Origin: Gynuella sp.
GTDB lineage: Bacteria; Pseudomonadota; Gammaproteobacteria; Pseudomonadales; Natronospirillaceae
Direction of reading: 5' to 3'
DNA: 64,000 nt
Assembly: GCA_028282465.1 (NCBI GenBank)
Contig: JANQHX010000109.1
Span: forward strand, 62,001-126,000
The notes under the pieces were generated by a model that saw only the letters and a program-made list of their open reading frames with translations, ran no database searches and was not told where the DNA came from. The position numbers and the translations under genes were made by a program. This document shows, in pieces, positions 45,751 through 56,922 of this stretch. How positions within the stretch are numbered: position 1 is the stretch's first letter; every line of letters starts with the position of its first letter.

Positions 45751-47049
45751 ATGGATTGCCCTACCCACTTACCGTTATCAGATTATGAGGAGCTTTTAAG
45801 CACTTCCCAACTGGAAGTGGGTATGACCGTTGTTCGTATTGATATCCCATGGAAGCAAACTCAATTCCCATTAATGGGTTTTAGAATAAGTGACGATAAA
45901 CAGGTTGAGCAATTACAGGTACTGAGTAGTAGAGCTGTCATACTGAAAAATACCAGAGTGAAGCCTAAATATGGCAAAAAACACTCTATTCCTACTAAGT
46001 TTTCCAGCCAAACCCATCAATACAATGCCAAGCGCTTTACCTCTGCTGATCTTGAAATCACCCAAGAACATCATCACAGCGCAAAAAATTATTTTAAGCG
46101 TTATGTTTCACAATTTGTTGCTGGACAAAAACCAGATTTCCAAGATTTAGAATATGCAGTTGAAGACTGTTTACAGTCTTTGCTTCAGCAACGTCAAGCC
46201 ATGATGTGGATGACGAGAATTAAGAATAAAGACGAGTATACAGTTGAGCATTCAATCAATGTTTCAATTCTTTGTATGGCAGTAGCACTACAACTTGGAA
46301 AAGAGCAATCTAAAGTATTGGAATTTGGTTTAACTGGAATGCTCCATGATGTCGGCAAAATCCATTTAGATAAAAAAGTTTTATATAAACCCGGTCCATT
46401 GGATCCAGAGGAATACAAGCATGTGCAACAACATAGCCAAATAGGCTATGACATGCTTTCCAAAGACCCCAATATTATTCAACCCATTAGGACAGCCGTT
46501 TTACAACATCACGAGCGAGTTGATGGAAAAGGTTACCCTCTTGGATTGCAAAGCGCAGAAATATCAGTCATGGCAAAAGTAGTCGCCATTGCTGATGCTT
46601 TTGATGCAATGACGAGTCAAAGAGTTTACAACTTCCCTAAAACAACTCAGGAAGCCCTGGCCACACTACATAGATTTCGAGGTACTCAGTTTGACGAGCA
46701 TCTGGTGTCTTTATTTACTGACTGCGTGGGTATTTACCCTGAAGGCAGTATCGTTGAATTAACATCGGGAGAAGTTGCCATCGTAATTTCAGTATCTAGT
46801 GAACATAAATTGTTGCCGATGGTTTTAGTCATTCTGGACAAGAATAAAAAACTTACTGATAAAAGAGTCATGGATCTGAATCAATACAGAGATGAACTGG
46901 GTTTTCCACAGCTTAGAATCAAAACTGCCATGGTTGACGGTAGTTACGGTATTTTTGCTAAGGAGTATTATTCTTATACCGCAACTGGCAATAAGGTACT
47001 CATGGAAATCAATAAACAATTATCCCATTACTCAGATGGATCAGCTTGA
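45751..47049 (+). CDS. DUF3391 / HD-GYP domain protein (c-di-GMP phosphodiesterase)
   Basis: A 432-residue protein. The N-terminal DUF3391 region (about 20-130: LEVGMTVVRIDIPWKQTQFP) is followed by an HD-GYP domain with LHDVGK (about residue 200) and the diagnostic HHERVDGKGYP (about 253). Metal ligands look intact, so it should hydrolyse cyclic di-GMP. No membrane segment is seen. It has its own 168-nt upstream region and overlaps the convergent mazG gene by 22 nt. Confidence 0.9.
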   Translation: MDCPTHLPLSDYEELLSTSQLEVGMTVVRIDIPWKQTQFPLMGFRISDDKQVEQLQVLSSRAVILKNTRVKPKYGKKHSIPTKFSSQTHQYNAKRFTSADLEITQEHHHSAKNYFKRYVSQFVAGQKPDFQDLEYAVEDCLQSLLQQRQAMMWMTRIKNKDEYTVEHSINVSILCMAVALQLGKEQSKVLEFGLTGMLHDVGKIHLDKKVLYKPGPLDPEEYKHVQQHSQIGYDMLSKDPNIIQPIRTAVLQHHERVDGKGYPLGLQSAEISVMAKVVAIADAFDAMTSQRVYNFPKTTQEALATLHRFRGTQFDEHLVSLFTDCVGIYPEGSIVELTSGEVAIVISVSSEHKLLPMVLVILDKNKKLTDKRVMDLNQYRDELGFPQLRIKTAMVDGSYGIFAKEYYSYTATGNKVLMEINKQLSHYSDGSA

Positions 47050-47876
47050 GCCAGTCTAGATTTAGCTTTCTGCCACAATACTTCTTTTTCTTCCATCTCT
47101 AGCTTTTCAAAATCAATACTTTCACTTTCTGAAATAGATTCCATTTCTTTAAATCTAGATCTGAATTTAAGGTTACTTTTTCGTAGAGCATCTTCAGAAT
47201 TAATATTTAGTTTTCTGCTTAAATTTACCAAAGTAAAAAACAGATCACCCAATTCTTCTTCAATATTCACTATATCTTTGTTTTCTATGGCCCGTTTAAG
47301 CTCTTCTATTTCAGATTGAAACTGAGGAAAGACATCCAATGGGTCTGCCCAATCAAATCCTGTTTTAGCCGCTACTTTTTGAAGCTTATCAGCTTGCTGC
47401 AGAGCTGGAAAAGTAGAGGGAACGACATCCAGTTTTGATTTAGAAATGTTTTTTTGAGGTTTTAGACTTTTTTCTTCAGCTTTAATCTGATCCCATCTCT
47501 TATTTATTTCTTTATCGGAAATAGTCTGACCCGGAGTTCGCTGACTCTCTAAAGTGCCATCAGGAAATACATGAGGATGTCTACGTATCAGTTTTTCAAC
47601 AACCAGTTGTACAACATCCTGAAACTCGAAATGTTTTTCTTCTTTGGCAAATTGAGAATAAAAAATGATATGAAATAACAAGTCGCCCAGTTCTTCTTTA
47701 GTATGATCAAAGTCTTGATTTTCGATCGCTTCTACAAGCTCATAAACTTCCTCTAAGCTGTGACTAACAATACTTTGCCAATTCTGTTTTAAATCCCAGG
47801 GACAGCCAGTCTCAGGATCTCTCAATCTAGACATTAAATATTCCAGATCCTGAATTTGATATTTTGGATGTGACAT
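47028..47876 (-). CDS. mazG: Nucleoside triphosphate pyrophosphohydrolase
   Basis: A 282-residue tandem MazG protein. Each half has EExxE-type metal helices (HSLEEVYELVEAIEN; KEELGDLLFHIIFYS; then IEEELGDLFFTLVNLSRKL). It hydrolyses NTPs/dNTPs to monophosphates and can lower ppGpp in starved E. coli. Its ATG overlaps the relA stop by 1 nt (TAATG), so the two opposing activities are co-translated as in E. coli. The 3' end overlaps the HD-GYP gene. Confidence 0.95.
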   Translation of the reverse strand: MSHPKYQIQDLEYLMSRLRDPETGCPWDLKQNWQSIVSHSLEEVYELVEAIENQDFDHTKEELGDLLFHIIFYSQFAKEEKHFEFQDVVQLVVEKLIRRHPHVFPDGTLESQRTPGQTISDKEINKRWDQIKAEEKSLKPQKNISKSKLDVVPSTFPALQQADKLQKVAAKTGFDWADPLDVFPQFQSEIEELKRAIENKDIVNIEEELGDLFFTLVNLSRKLNINSEDALRKSNLKFRSRFKEMESISESESIDFEKLEMEEKEVLWQKAKSRLAQADPSE

Positions 47877-50134
47877 TACTTATGTTTCTTCTTTTTCTGA
47901 ATAGAGCGTTGAACAGAAAACACGTTAGGTAAAGAACTAATCTGATTCATGAGCTTACTCAGAGTGTTCAAATTATCAATTTCTACAGTAAGCCTCATGT
48001 CTGCCATACTCTCCTCTTTGTGAGAAAGCGTATTAACCGCCGTAATATTGACCGAACTACTGGCAACAACCAACATTATGTCTTTTAACAATCCGGTACG
48101 ATCGTAAGACTGGATTTCTAAATCTACTGGGTAGACGCTGGACGATTCAGAGCCCCAATCAACCTCTACAACTCTCCCCGGTTCTTCCGACTTTAACTGC
48201 AACAGATTAATGCAGTCTTGCCGATGTATAGATACACCTCGCCCAACGGTGATGTAGCCGACAATAGGATCACCTGGAACTGGATGACAGCAACCTGCCA
48301 TTTGAGTGAGTAAATTGCCTACACCTAAAATAGTGATGTCGGAATCTGATGGCGCATCACTAGGCTTACGTACCTGAAATTCTTTTTGTTCTGGCTTTTC
48401 AATTTGATGTTCAGCAGCATGCACCACTTGCATCAGGCTCAGATCACCTGCACCTAAGGCAGCATATAAATCTTCAATGGTTTTAAAATTAACTTGTTGC
48501 GCTAGCTTATTCAGATCCAATGAAGGGATGCCGAAACGCACAAGCTCTCTCTTCAGCGTTGACATACCATCTTGAATGTTCTGGTCTCGATTCTGGGTTT
48601 TAAACCAGTGCTTAATTTTGGCTTTGGCTCTGTTGGTGTAAACGTAACCCAGATCTGAGTTCAACCAATCTCGCGAAGGAGTTCCATGTTTCGCGGTAAG
48701 AATTTCGATTTGGTCTCCAACCTGCAAACGATAGGTTAAAGGAACAATTTTTCCATTTGCTTTTGCGCCTCTACAAGCGTGGCCAACTTCCGTATGTACC
48801 TTGTAAGCAAAATCGATAGGTGTTGCCCCTTTTGCCACATCAACAACGTGACCGTCAGGAGTCATCACATAAATTCGATCATTCTCGGTATCTGCATCAC
48901 CAAACTCTTCTACTAACTCACCAATACCGCCTAACTCTTCATGCCATTCGAGAACTTGACGCAACCAAGATATCTTCTCTTCATAACCTTTTGTTTTAGC
49001 GCTGGCCGACGCATCTGTACCTTTGTAACGGAAGTGAGCACATACTCCCATTTCTGCATCTTCATGCATATTAAATGTACGGATTTGAATTTCGATAACC
49101 TTGCCTTCAGGGCCAATCACTGCAGTGTGCAGAGAGCGATAGCCGTTAGCCTTAGGGTTTGCAATATAGTCATCAAATTCTTTTGGAATACTGCGCCACA
49201 GGTTGTGGACAATTCCGAGTACGGTATAGCAGTCTCTAATTTCAGGAACCAGAATGCGAACAGCTCGAACATCATACACTTGAGAAAAACCAATGTTCTT
49301 GCGACTCATTTTTCGCCAAATGGAGTAAATGTGTTTAGCTCGGCCATACACGTCCGGCTCTTCGATACCGGCCTTCGTCAGTTGTTCTTTAATAGAGTTG
49401 ATAACCTTCAAGATATATTCTTCTCTATCAACACGCCGACCATCTAACAGCTTGGCTATCTTTTTATAATTCGCAGCTTCTAAATATCGAAAGGAAAGAT
49501 CTTCGAGCTCCCATTTGATCTGCCCCACCCCAAGCCGATGAGCTAACGGAGCGTAAACATCAAACACCTCTCTTGCTACTTTGTACTTTCTTTGGGCAGG
49601 GGCATGTTTGACCGCTCGAATGGCACAGGTTCGCTCCGCCAACTTAATCAGAGCAATTCTCACATCGTTGATCATACTGACCAACATTTTGCGCACATTT
49701 TCTAACTGTGCATCTGACTGACCTAAAACGGTTTCTCTGGTAGTTTTGTGTTTTTGATGGATGTGGGCCATTTGAAGAACGCCTTCAATAAGCCTGGAGA
49801 CGCCTGGGCCAAACTGATCTTGCACCGTTTCCATCTGCAACTTGCCCTCCCGGATGGCCCGGTATAATACTGCGGCCACTAGGGTTTCCTGATCCATGTT
49901 GAGATCTGCCAGAATTTCGGCCATTTCCAAGCCAGTGCGGTAGCTAGAAGCGCCTTCTACCCAGATATTTTCAGCTTCTATGGCTTCTTCTTCAGCAACC
50001 CTGGAAATTCGGCATGCATGTACCAGCTCCTCTTCGTCCAAAACATCAACTTTAGACTTAAGTCGCTCTAACCAGGACTCAAGATCAACCGTTCCATCCT
50101 GGAATACCGGCTGATCCTCTCTCACTTTAACCAT
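47876..50134 (-). CDS. relA: GTP pyrophosphokinase RelA (ppGpp synthase)
   Basis: A 752-residue long RSH protein. The HD region lacks the HD pair of hydrolases (LQMETVQDQFG), and the synthase loop carries EFDDYIANPKANGYRSLHT. The ExDD form marks monofunctional RelA rather than SpoT. TGS (VMTPDGHVVDVAKGATPIDF), zinc-finger (MAGCCHPVPGDPIVGYI) and C-terminal ACT domains follow. It is activated by uncharged tRNA on ribosomes. I chose the ATG at 50134 (MVKVREDQPVF); an in-frame start 11 codons up lacks family similarity. rlmD, found between cysM and relA in Pseudomonas, is missing. Confidence 0.95.
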   Translation of the reverse strand: MVKVREDQPVFQDGTVDLESWLERLKSKVDVLDEEELVHACRISRVAEEEAIEAENIWVEGASSYRTGLEMAEILADLNMDQETLVAAVLYRAIREGKLQMETVQDQFGPGVSRLIEGVLQMAHIHQKHKTTRETVLGQSDAQLENVRKMLVSMINDVRIALIKLAERTCAIRAVKHAPAQRKYKVAREVFDVYAPLAHRLGVGQIKWELEDLSFRYLEAANYKKIAKLLDGRRVDREEYILKVINSIKEQLTKAGIEEPDVYGRAKHIYSIWRKMSRKNIGFSQVYDVRAVRILVPEIRDCYTVLGIVHNLWRSIPKEFDDYIANPKANGYRSLHTAVIGPEGKVIEIQIRTFNMHEDAEMGVCAHFRYKGTDASASAKTKGYEEKISWLRQVLEWHEELGGIGELVEEFGDADTENDRIYVMTPDGHVVDVAKGATPIDFAYKVHTEVGHACRGAKANGKIVPLTYRLQVGDQIEILTAKHGTPSRDWLNSDLGYVYTNRAKAKIKHWFKTQNRDQNIQDGMSTLKRELVRFGIPSLDLNKLAQQVNFKTIEDLYAALGAGDLSLMQVVHAAEHQIEKPEQKEFQVRKPSDAPSDSDITILGVGNLLTQMAGCCHPVPGDPIVGYITVGRGVSIHRQDCINLLQLKSEEPGRVVEVDWGSESSSVYPVDLEIQSYDRTGLLKDIMLVVASSSVNITAVNTLSHKEESMADMRLTVEIDNLNTLSKLMNQISSLPNVFSVQRSIQKKKKHK

Positions 50135-50302
50135 GAATACTCTTCGACTTGTACAAAATAGAAACAACTATTCTTTATCAGGGGCATTAACTTAACGACA
50201 CCTAAGGCAAAAAGCCAATTCAGAATATTGAATTAAGAATAGTAGATGACTGCTCCTGGGAAGGAGCAACAAGAGGCAATTCTAATACCATTAATGGGGT
50301 AC

Positions 50303-51205
50303 TTATTTGGAAAAAACCCCTGTGGACAAGTATCTGTCTCCACGGTCACAGATAATGGCAACGATAGTCGCATGTTCCAGCTCTTGAGAAAGCTGAAGAG
50401 CCCCAGCCACAGCACCGCCAGAACTGATGCCACAGAAAATTCCTTCTTTTTGCGCAAGCTCTCTTGTGGTTTTTTCTGCAATATCCTGGGGCATGCTGAT
50501 GACTTCATCGACTCTGGTTTCATCAAAGATGGAGGGTAAATATTCTTTTGGCCAGCGACGAATCCCTGGGATTTGAGCACCATCAGCAGGTTGCAGCCCG
50601 ATTATCTGAATGTTTGGATTCACTTCTTTCAAATATGTCGACGTGCCCATAATGGTGCCTGTAGTACCCATAGCACTCACAAAATGGGTAACCTGCCCCT
50701 TAGTTTGTTGCCAAATTTCCGGGCCTGTTCCGCGGTAGTGGGCCAGAGGGTTATCTGGGTTTGCAAACTGATCTAAAACTTTGCCTTCTCCATTAGCTTC
50801 CATGGTTTTAGCCAAATCACGTGCGGATTCCATACCCTGCTCCCTCGACACCAGAACCAGTTCTGCGCCGTAAGCCGCCATGGCATCTTTACGTTCTTGA
50901 GACATGTTATCAGGCATAATCAATTTGATGGGGTATCCTTTAATGGCCGCCGCCATTGCCAGAGCAATACCCGTGTTACCTGAGGTAGCTTCAATCAGAG
51001 TTTGGCCTGGAGAAATGTCACCTCTGCGTTCCGCTTCAGAAATCATACTGAGCGCCGGTCGATCCTTAACCGATCCAGCTGGATTATTACCTTCAAGCTT
51101 CACCAACACAGTATTAGTGGTTTCACCTGTAAGACGTTGCAGACGAACCAATGGCGTATTGCCAACAAATTGTTCGATGGTTGGATAATCAGCTTTCTTA
51201 GTCAC
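50303..51205 (-). CDS. cysM: Cysteine synthase B (O-acetylserine sulfhydrylase)
   Basis: A 300-residue PLP enzyme of fold type II. The Schiff-base lysine is Lys47 in NPAGSVKDRPA; the phosphate loop for PLP is TSGNTGIALAMAAA followed later by MGTTGTIMG. IRRWPKEYLPSIFDE is typical of CysM, which also accepts thiosulfate. It lies 168 nt upstream of relA on the same strand, with a small hairpin at 50251-50268 between them but no T run. Confidence 0.95.
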   Translation of the reverse strand: MTKKADYPTIEQFVGNTPLVRLQRLTGETTNTVLVKLEGNNPAGSVKDRPALSMISEAERRGDISPGQTLIEATSGNTGIALAMAAAIKGYPIKLIMPDNMSQERKDAMAAYGAELVLVSREQGMESARDLAKTMEANGEGKVLDQFANPDNPLAHYRGTGPEIWQQTKGQVTHFVSAMGTTGTIMGTSTYLKEVNPNIQIIGLQPADGAQIPGIRRWPKEYLPSIFDETRVDEVISMPQDIAEKTTRELAQKEGIFCGISSGGAVAGALQLSQELEHATIVAIICDRGDRYLSTGVFSK

Positions 51206-51404
51206 AGTGGTTACTCATCATGTTTAACATCTTAAGACCCAGATTTTCCCAGATCAGATCAAATTATCTGAATAGTTTAATCTGAATAAAGGCCTCTTGT
51301 TTAATAGCTTGAGGCTATAAGCTCATTCCGCAAAATTTGTCAGTGTCTGCTAACTCCCTTTCAAGCTAGAATTAGCAAAGATTTACCAGATAAGAAGACT
51401 TTCC

Positions 51405-54218
51405 ATGCGTTTGGGGTTACACCGCAGAATTCTAATTGTTGCTTTAGTTCCGGCCTTTATACTGGGCCTGATTTTTACTCTTTATTTCACTTGGCAACAG
51501 AACGTACAACTCGACAACAATCTTTTAGACCGGGCTAAAGCGTCTGCCACCCGTCTCGGCGATGCCATGGAGTTTGGCCTTTATTCTAAAAATAATGAGC
51601 TTTTGCAAAAGCTAAGCCGTCGAGCACTTAATGAACCTGATGCTAGGTCTGTGACTGTTTACGACTTCACCAGCAAGCAAATTGCTCACGCTGGCCCCAA
51701 CATGGCAGAGTCTTATTTACAAAACCAGTTTTCAAATGACCTACTGGTTATGGAAACTGACGACAGTGTCAGAATTCGCATCCCGGTTTCTGGCGAACGC
51801 ATCAACGCCATGTCTGACGGCAAATCACCCTCAATCGAACTTCTGGGTTGGGCGGAAATCGAGTTTTCTACATCCAATACCCGGGTTTCTCAATATCAAT
51901 CATTTTTACTAAATTTGGTGCTTTTGGTTGTTGCCATGTGTTTGGTAACCATCACCGCATTATATTTCAGTCAAGAAGTCACCAGACCTATCTTGAGAAT
52001 GACACAAGCGGTGGCCAGGATTCGTGAAGGAGACTTGGACACTAAGATTGACACAGGCGCCGAGGGAGAAATTCAAGTTTTGGAAGAAGGCATTAACGCG
52101 ATGTCCGCTTCCCTACAAAAAGCTTATAGAGAAATGCAAAGCAATGTGGATCAAGCTACCCAGGATCTTAGGGAAACATTAGAGACCATTGAAATTCAGA
52201 ACATTGAATTGGACATGGCCAGACGAGAAGCCCTTGAAGCCAGCCGAATTAAATCTGAATTCTTAGCTAACATGAGCCATGAAATCAGAACACCGCTCAA
52301 TGGCATCATAGGGTTTAGTAATCTACTTTCCAAAACCAGCTTAACTCGAAAACAGGAAGACTATATCTCAACTATTTTGTCTTCCTCTGAAGGCCTTCTT
52401 ACCATCATCAACGACATTCTAGATTTCGCTAAAATAGAAGCCGGTAAATTGTTGTTAGACAACCGCTCAATGAACCTTCGAGAAACCATTGAAGATGTAT
52501 TAACCATGTTAGCGCCAACCGCGCAAACCAAAGACCTGGAGTTGGTATCTCTGGTATACAGCGATGTACCCTTACAAATTATTGGAGATCAGCTGCGAAT
52601 CAAACAAGTGGTCACAAACCTAGTTAATAATGCCGTGAAGTTTACGCATAAGGGCAGTGTTGTTGTGAGAGCCATGTTGGAGCAGGAAGAAGAACATGAC
52701 ATGGTTCTGAAAATAAGTATTACTGACACCGGGGTGGGCTTAAGCAAAGAGCAACAACAAAAACTATTTCACGCATTCCAGCAAGCAGATTCTTCTACAG
52801 CTCGTGAATATGGGGGAACCGGATTAGGACTGGCAATATCCAAACGCCTCGTTGAACAAATGGGTGGAGATATAGGTCTTGAAAGTGAACAGGGTAAAGG
52901 CAGTACATTCTGGTTCACACTCAATACTGAAGTGGATCAAAACCAGTCTCCTCAAACCATGGACGGATTGATCGATAAAACCATTTTACTGTTTGAACCG
53001 CATGAAATGACCCGTTTATCTTTAAGGCATACCTTATCGGCATGGGAAGCCAATATCATTGAAATTGAAACCCCTAACCAATTGCTAAAAGCTTGCAAGC
53101 AACGGCCAAATTGCCATGCCATTATTATTGGTTTAAATAGCCAGCAATCTAAAGAGCCCGGCATTCATAAATTAATAAAAAAACTAAGATCCGAACTTAA
53201 TACCAAAACTATAGTACTGACCAATAGCATTGAAGCGGATATTTCTCACAAGGTAATTGAGCTGGGAGCCACTGCTACTCTTGGAAAACCTGTAAAACAA
53301 GCAAAACTCTATCAGCTTCTGGCTCAAGATATATCATTTGAAAAACCAAGGCCTGCCGAACGTGTCGAAAGTATTCAAATACTAGGTGACGCGGCCCCCA
53401 AAATATTGGCTGTTGATGACAACCCCGCAAATCTTAAATTGATATGTACCTTTTTAGATGCACTGGGGGCGAAAGTTAGTGCAGCAGCTAACGGCCAGCA
53501 AGCATATGATAAAGTGATGGCAGGGGACTTTGATTTAGTATTCATGGATATTCAAATGCCACAAATGGATGGCATAGAAACCACCAAACTCATTCGTGAT
53601 CAAGAAAAAAATGGTAAGCGAACGCCCATAGTAGCGTTAACTGCTCATGCGCTTTCTGGAGAGAAAGAACATCTGTTACAGTCAGGTATGGATGACTACT
53701 TAACCAAACCCGTTGACGAGCAACAACTACTCAAAACAATTAGTAAATGGACCAGTTATAAGTCTCAACAGGAATCAAATAACAACAGCCAAGCAATTAA
53801 AAATATTCCTGAAAATTCAGACAAACTCAGTAAGCCAGTTGAAACCCATTCTGTAGATTTGCAATTAGCACTTACAAGGGCTGGTAATAAAGAAGATTTA
53901 GCAAAAGACATGTTTGGAATGTTGCTGGACAGCTTAGTGGAAGATGAGCAAGCTATGATTCAGGCTTATCATGAAGGTGATTACACACAGCTATTGGAAC
54001 TGGTTCATCGACTCCATGGTGCAACGAAATACTGTGGAGTGCCAAAGCTCCAATCATCCGCAGCTAAAACTGAAACTTTAATAAAACAAAAGCATTACCG
54101 CCAAGTTGAGGATGCACTATTTATACTCTGTGAAGAAATGGGAGAAGTACAGCGCTGGGCAGAGGAAAACGATTGGAAACCGATGTTATTGCAACTAAAA
54201 CAAGGGGTGACTGCCTGA
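51405..54218 (+). CDS. barA: Hybrid sensor histidine kinase, BarA/GacS type
   Basis: A 937-residue kinase. TM1 ([20 protein letters not shown]), a periplasmic region of about 135 residues and TM2 ([20 protein letters not shown]) are followed by HAMP, HisKA ([11 protein letters not shown], His near 293), HATPase ([20 protein letters not shown]), a degenerate receiver without the Asp, an intact receiver ([12 protein letters not shown], Asp near 715) and an Hpt domain ([12 protein letters not shown], His near 868). This is the GacS/BarA layout that feeds GacA/UvrY and small CsrA-binding RNAs. The response regulator is not in the window. It sits between cysM and acpS as in several gammaproteobacteria. 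Confidence 0.93.
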   Translation: MRLGLHRRILIVALVPAFILGLIFTLYFTWQQNVQLDNNLLDRAKASATRLGDAMEFGLYSKNNELLQKLSRRALNEPDARSVTVYDFTSKQIAHAGPNMAESYLQNQFSNDLLVMETDDSVRIRIPVSGERINAMSDGKSPSIELLGWAEIEFSTSNTRVSQYQSFLLNLVLLVVAMCLVTITALYFSQEVTRPILRMTQAVARIREGDLDTKIDTGAEGEIQVLEEGINAMSASLQKAYREMQSNVDQATQDLRETLETIEIQNIELDMARREALEASRIKSEFLANMSHEIRTPLNGIIGFSNLLSKTSLTRKQEDYISTILSSSEGLLTIINDILDFAKIEAGKLLLDNRSMNLRETIEDVLTMLAPTAQTKDLELVSLVYSDVPLQIIGDQLRIKQVVTNLVNNAVKFTHKGSVVVRAMLEQEEEHDMVLKISITDTGVGLSKEQQQKLFHAFQQADSSTAREYGGTGLGLAISKRLVEQMGGDIGLESEQGKGSTFWFTLNTEVDQNQSPQTMDGLIDKTILLFEPHEMTRLSLRHTLSAWEANIIEIETPNQLLKACKQRPNCHAIIIGLNSQQSKEPGIHKLIKKLRSELNTKTIVLTNSIEADISHKVIELGATATLGKPVKQAKLYQLLAQDISFEKPRPAERVESIQILGDAAPKILAVDDNPANLKLICTFLDALGAKVSAAANGQQAYDKVMAGDFDLVFMDIQMPQMDGIETTKLIRDQEKNGKRTPIVALTAHALSGEKEHLLQSGMDDYLTKPVDEQQLLKTISKWTSYKSQQESNNNSQAIKNIPENSDKLSKPVETHSVDLQLALTRAGNKEDLAKDMFGMLLDSLVEDEQAMIQAYHEGDYTQLLELVHRLHGATKYCGVPKLQSSAAKTETLIKQKHYRQVEDALFILCEEMGEVQRWAEENDWKPMLLQLKQGVTA

Positions 54219-54256
54219 TTTTGTGATTAATAGTCTGTTTTTATTTGGGCGTAGTA

Positions 54257-54631
54257 TTATTCGATAACAGCAAAGGCAACTGCAAATTCTTTTTCATCTG
54301 AAATGGAAAGATGAATAGTCGAAGCGCCCAGAGTCGCTAATTTGTCTTTAGCAACCCCAGACACGTCAACCATCGGAGCACCCAATTCGTCATTTAAGAT
54401 TTGAAAATCGGCCCAAGACACACCTTTAGCTATACCTGTACCCAAGGCTTTAGATATAGCCTCTTTCGCAGCAAATCGCTTTGCTAGCCAATTAACAGCA
54501 TCTCTTTTGACTAGATAAATCTGCAACTCATCCTTCGTTAGAATTCTTTTAGCAAAAGCATCTCCATTACGCTCAATTACGTCTTTAATTCTAGCGATTG
54601 AAACTATGTCGGTGCCTATGCCTTTTATCAT
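54257..54631 (-). CDS. acpS: Holo-[acyl-carrier-protein] synthase
   Basis: A 124-residue phosphopantetheinyl transferase that moves 4'-phosphopantetheine from CoA to ACP. Metal-binding residues are Asp8 in GIGTDIVSI and Glu in RFAAKEAISKALGTG (about residue 57). It follows pdxJ by 2 nt and is the last gene of the long minus-strand operon; it converges on the kinase gene. Confidence 0.95.
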   Translation of the reverse strand: MIKGIGTDIVSIARIKDVIERNGDAFAKRILTKDELQIYLVKRDAVNWLAKRFAAKEAISKALGTGIAKGVSWADFQILNDELGAPMVDVSGVAKDKLATLGASTIHLSISDEKEFAVAFAVIE

Positions 54632-54633
54632 AT

Positions 54634-55374
54634 TCAGCGCTTAAGTAATTCTTTCATATCCCGAACGGCTAAATCCAAGCCGCAGATAACAGCCCTAGCT
54701 ATTATAGAATGACCAATATTCAATTCATTAAACTCAGGAACCTGAACAATTGGTGTAACGTTATGGTAGTGCAATCCATGCCCAGCATTCACCACCAGCC
54801 CTAGGTCAGCGGCATATTTTGCGGCATCAATGATTCTGGCTAATTCATTGTTCCTTAAAACAACATCAGTTGCATCTGCGTATGCACCAGTATGAATTTC
54901 AATAGTAGGAGCGCCACATCTTTTCGCTGCATCAATTTGATCTTTTTCTGGATCTATAAATAAGCTTACATCAATATTTGCGGAAGCTAACTGATCGCAA
55001 GCTTTGGCCACAGTACTTTCCGATTCTAAAACGTTTAACCCGCCCTCCGTGGTAACCTCTTCTCGCTTTTCTGGTACCAAGCAACAATGTGCAGGTTTTG
55101 TTTTGACCGCGATCGCAACCATTTCGTCAGTGACGGCCATTTCCAAATTCAATTTGGTCTGTAAGGTTGCGGCTAAGAGTTCAATATCACGATCAATGAT
55201 ATGACGGCGATCTTCCCTAAGGTGGGCGGTTATACCGTCCGCACCCGCATGTTCCGCAATTAATGCAGCCTGTACAGGCTCTGGATAAATAGTACCTCTT
55301 GCGTTTCTCAGTGTCGCAATATGATCAATATTAACGCCTAATAAACAGTTTTTCTCAGCAGCCATTCTCGTCAC
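54634..55374 (-). CDS. pdxJ: Pyridoxine 5'-phosphate synthase
   Basis: A 246-residue TIM barrel that condenses 1-deoxyxylulose-5-phosphate with 3-amino-2-oxopropyl phosphate. Signature segments are [30 protein letters not shown] and [15 protein letters not shown] start three codons in is also possible. It overlaps recO by 4 nt. Confidence 0.96.
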   Translation of the reverse strand: MTRMAAEKNCLLGVNIDHIATLRNARGTIYPEPVQAALIAEHAGADGITAHLREDRRHIIDRDIELLAATLQTKLNLEMAVTDEMVAIAVKTKPAHCCLVPEKREEVTTEGGLNVLESESTVAKACDQLASANIDVSLFIDPEKDQIDAAKRCGAPTIEIHTGAYADATDVVLRNNELARIIDAAKYAADLGLVVNAGHGLHYHNVTPIVQVPEFNELNIGHSIIARAVICGLDLAVRDMKELLKR

Positions 55375-56024
55375 CTTTTTAGAAAATACTGTCGAGAACG
55401 CAATGGTTCCCGACCTAATAATTTTTGTAATGTTTGGCGATTAATTTGCTTAGCGACAATCAGGGACATTTTTGATTGCCAATTATTTTCTCTTATCTGA
55501 ACCAAGGTTTCTCCGGAGATTTTACGGGAATCAGCGGTTAACCTAAAACCTGATTCCACCTGATACTCATAAAATGATTCTGACTGTACCGCTCTACCAT
55601 TGATATCTTTGAAATAGTCGATACCCAAACCTAACTCATCCAGCAAGATTTTTTCAAAATACCTTAGCTCTGGCTCATAGTTATCTGACAGTGCAATTGC
55701 ATGCAATGTACTGGCATAGACGCCACAGAAACTCTCACTTAAGGTGTGTTTTATCAAAAGTCTGACTATCAGCTCATTCAGATAAAGGCCAGCATAAAGA
55801 GTGTTGCCCTTTAATGGAATTGCCTTGGCATCACTGCATGCAGAATTGATGAAGTTTTTATTACTGATGTCTAAACGGAGTTGCTGAAACATGGGAGTCT
55901 GGGACTTTGGAAGGCGGCTAAATAAATCAATACACCCTTGTTGATGAGTTAAGCAAGTTAGTGTTTCTATGGAATCATTTTTCATTTGACGATGAACAAC
56001 AAAAGCAAACTGCTCGTTATTCAT
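55371..56024 (-). CDS. recO: DNA repair protein RecO
   Basis: A 217-residue protein with the N-terminal OB-fold pattern [13 protein letters not shown] and a helical C-terminal domain ([16 protein letters not shown]). It loads RecA with RecR and anneals SSB-coated DNA. Usual zinc-finger cysteines are absent, as in many gammaproteobacterial RecO. The ATG at 56024 overlaps the era stop (ATGAATAA); a longer frame from 56057 would overlap era by 41 nt and is less likely. The sequence is quite divergent, so position is strong support. Confidence 0.87.
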   Translation of the reverse strand: MNNEQFAFVVHRQMKNDSIETLTCLTHQQGCIDLFSRLPKSQTPMFQQLRLDISNKNFINSACSDAKAIPLKGNTLYAGLYLNELIVRLLIKHTLSESFCGVYASTLHAIALSDNYEPELRYFEKILLDELGLGIDYFKDINGRAVQSESFYEYQVESGFRLTADSRKISGETLVQIRENNWQSKMSLIVAKQINRQTLQKLLGREPLRSRQYFLKR

Positions 56025-56919
56025 CTCTATAACCCAGGCTTCGAAGTGCCCGCTCATCGTCTGACCAGCCGCCCTTAACTTTGACCCAAAGGTTTAGCAT
56101 AACTTTCTCATCGAACAATCGCTCCATATCTTTTCGGGCGTCTGTCCCTATTTTTTTCAGTCGTGAGCCTTTATCACCTATCACAATCTTTTTCTGACCG
56201 TCTCGCTCCACCAGTATCAAAGCATGAATATGCAATGTCTTGGAATCAAATTCCCACTTTTCGATTTCTACCGCAACATTGTGAGGTATCTCAGCACCTA
56301 GTTGTCTTACAATTTTTTCTCTCACAATTTCGGCAGCCAAAAAACGTTCCGTTCTATCTGTGATTTGGTCTTCTGGAAAAAAATGCATCCCTTCTGGAAC
56401 ATAACTTTTTACCTGATGCTCAAGCTGATCAATGTTTTGACCATTTAAAGCTGACATCGGGAATACCGCATCGAAGTCTCTAATCGACCTAAGTTCTTCA
56501 ATAAATGGCAATAAGTCTTCCTTATTTTCCATTTGGTCTACTTTGTTTATGGCAAGAATGACTGGTGCCTGATTGTTTTTAAGTCTTTCTAGAACAAACC
56601 TGTCTTCGTCGGTCAGCTTGTTTTTGTCTACGATGAAAACAATTGCATCAACATCTTTTACGGCAGTGGTCGCCGCTCGGTTCATAAAACGGTTAATGGC
56701 TTTATTTTGCCCTAAATGCAAACCCGGCGTGTCCACATAAATAACCTGAGTGGCATCATTATAGGTTTTAATGCCAAGTATCTGCTGTCTAGTGGTCTGG
56801 GGCTTACGAGAGGTAATACTAAGCTTTTGCCCTAGTATTCTGTTTAGAAGGGTCGACTTTCCAACATTTGGTCTTCCGACAATAGCGACAAAGCCGCAAC
56901 GTTGATTAGGCTCGATCAT
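56017..56919 (-). CDS. era: GTPase Era
   Basis: A 300-residue GTPase that binds the 3' end of 16S rRNA during 30S maturation. G1 is [13 protein letters not shown]3 DTPGLH, G4 NKVD; the C-terminal KH domain has [19 protein letters not shown]. It lies 3 nt after rnc and is coupled to recO. Confidence 0.97.
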   Translation of the reverse strand: MIEPNQRCGFVAIVGRPNVGKSTLLNRILGQKLSITSRKPQTTRQQILGIKTYNDATQVIYVDTPGLHLGQNKAINRFMNRAATTAVKDVDAIVFIVDKNKLTDEDRFVLERLKNNQAPVILAINKVDQMENKEDLLPFIEELRSIRDFDAVFPMSALNGQNIDQLEHQVKSYVPEGMHFFPEDQITDRTERFLAAEIVREKIVRQLGAEIPHNVAVEIEKWEFDSKTLHIHALILVERDGQKKIVIGDKGSRLKKIGTDARKDMERLFDEKVMLNLWVKVKGGWSDDERALRSLGYRDE

Positions 56920-56922
56920 GGG

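Noticed and set aside
48941..49447. 168-codon open frame antisense to relA
   Set aside because: It lies wholly inside the conserved synthase region of relA on the other strand; its length follows from relA codon use.
50251..50268. Hairpin TGCTCCT/AGGAGCA between relA and cysM as a terminator
   Set aside because: The stem is short and no T run follows on the minus strand; function not supported.
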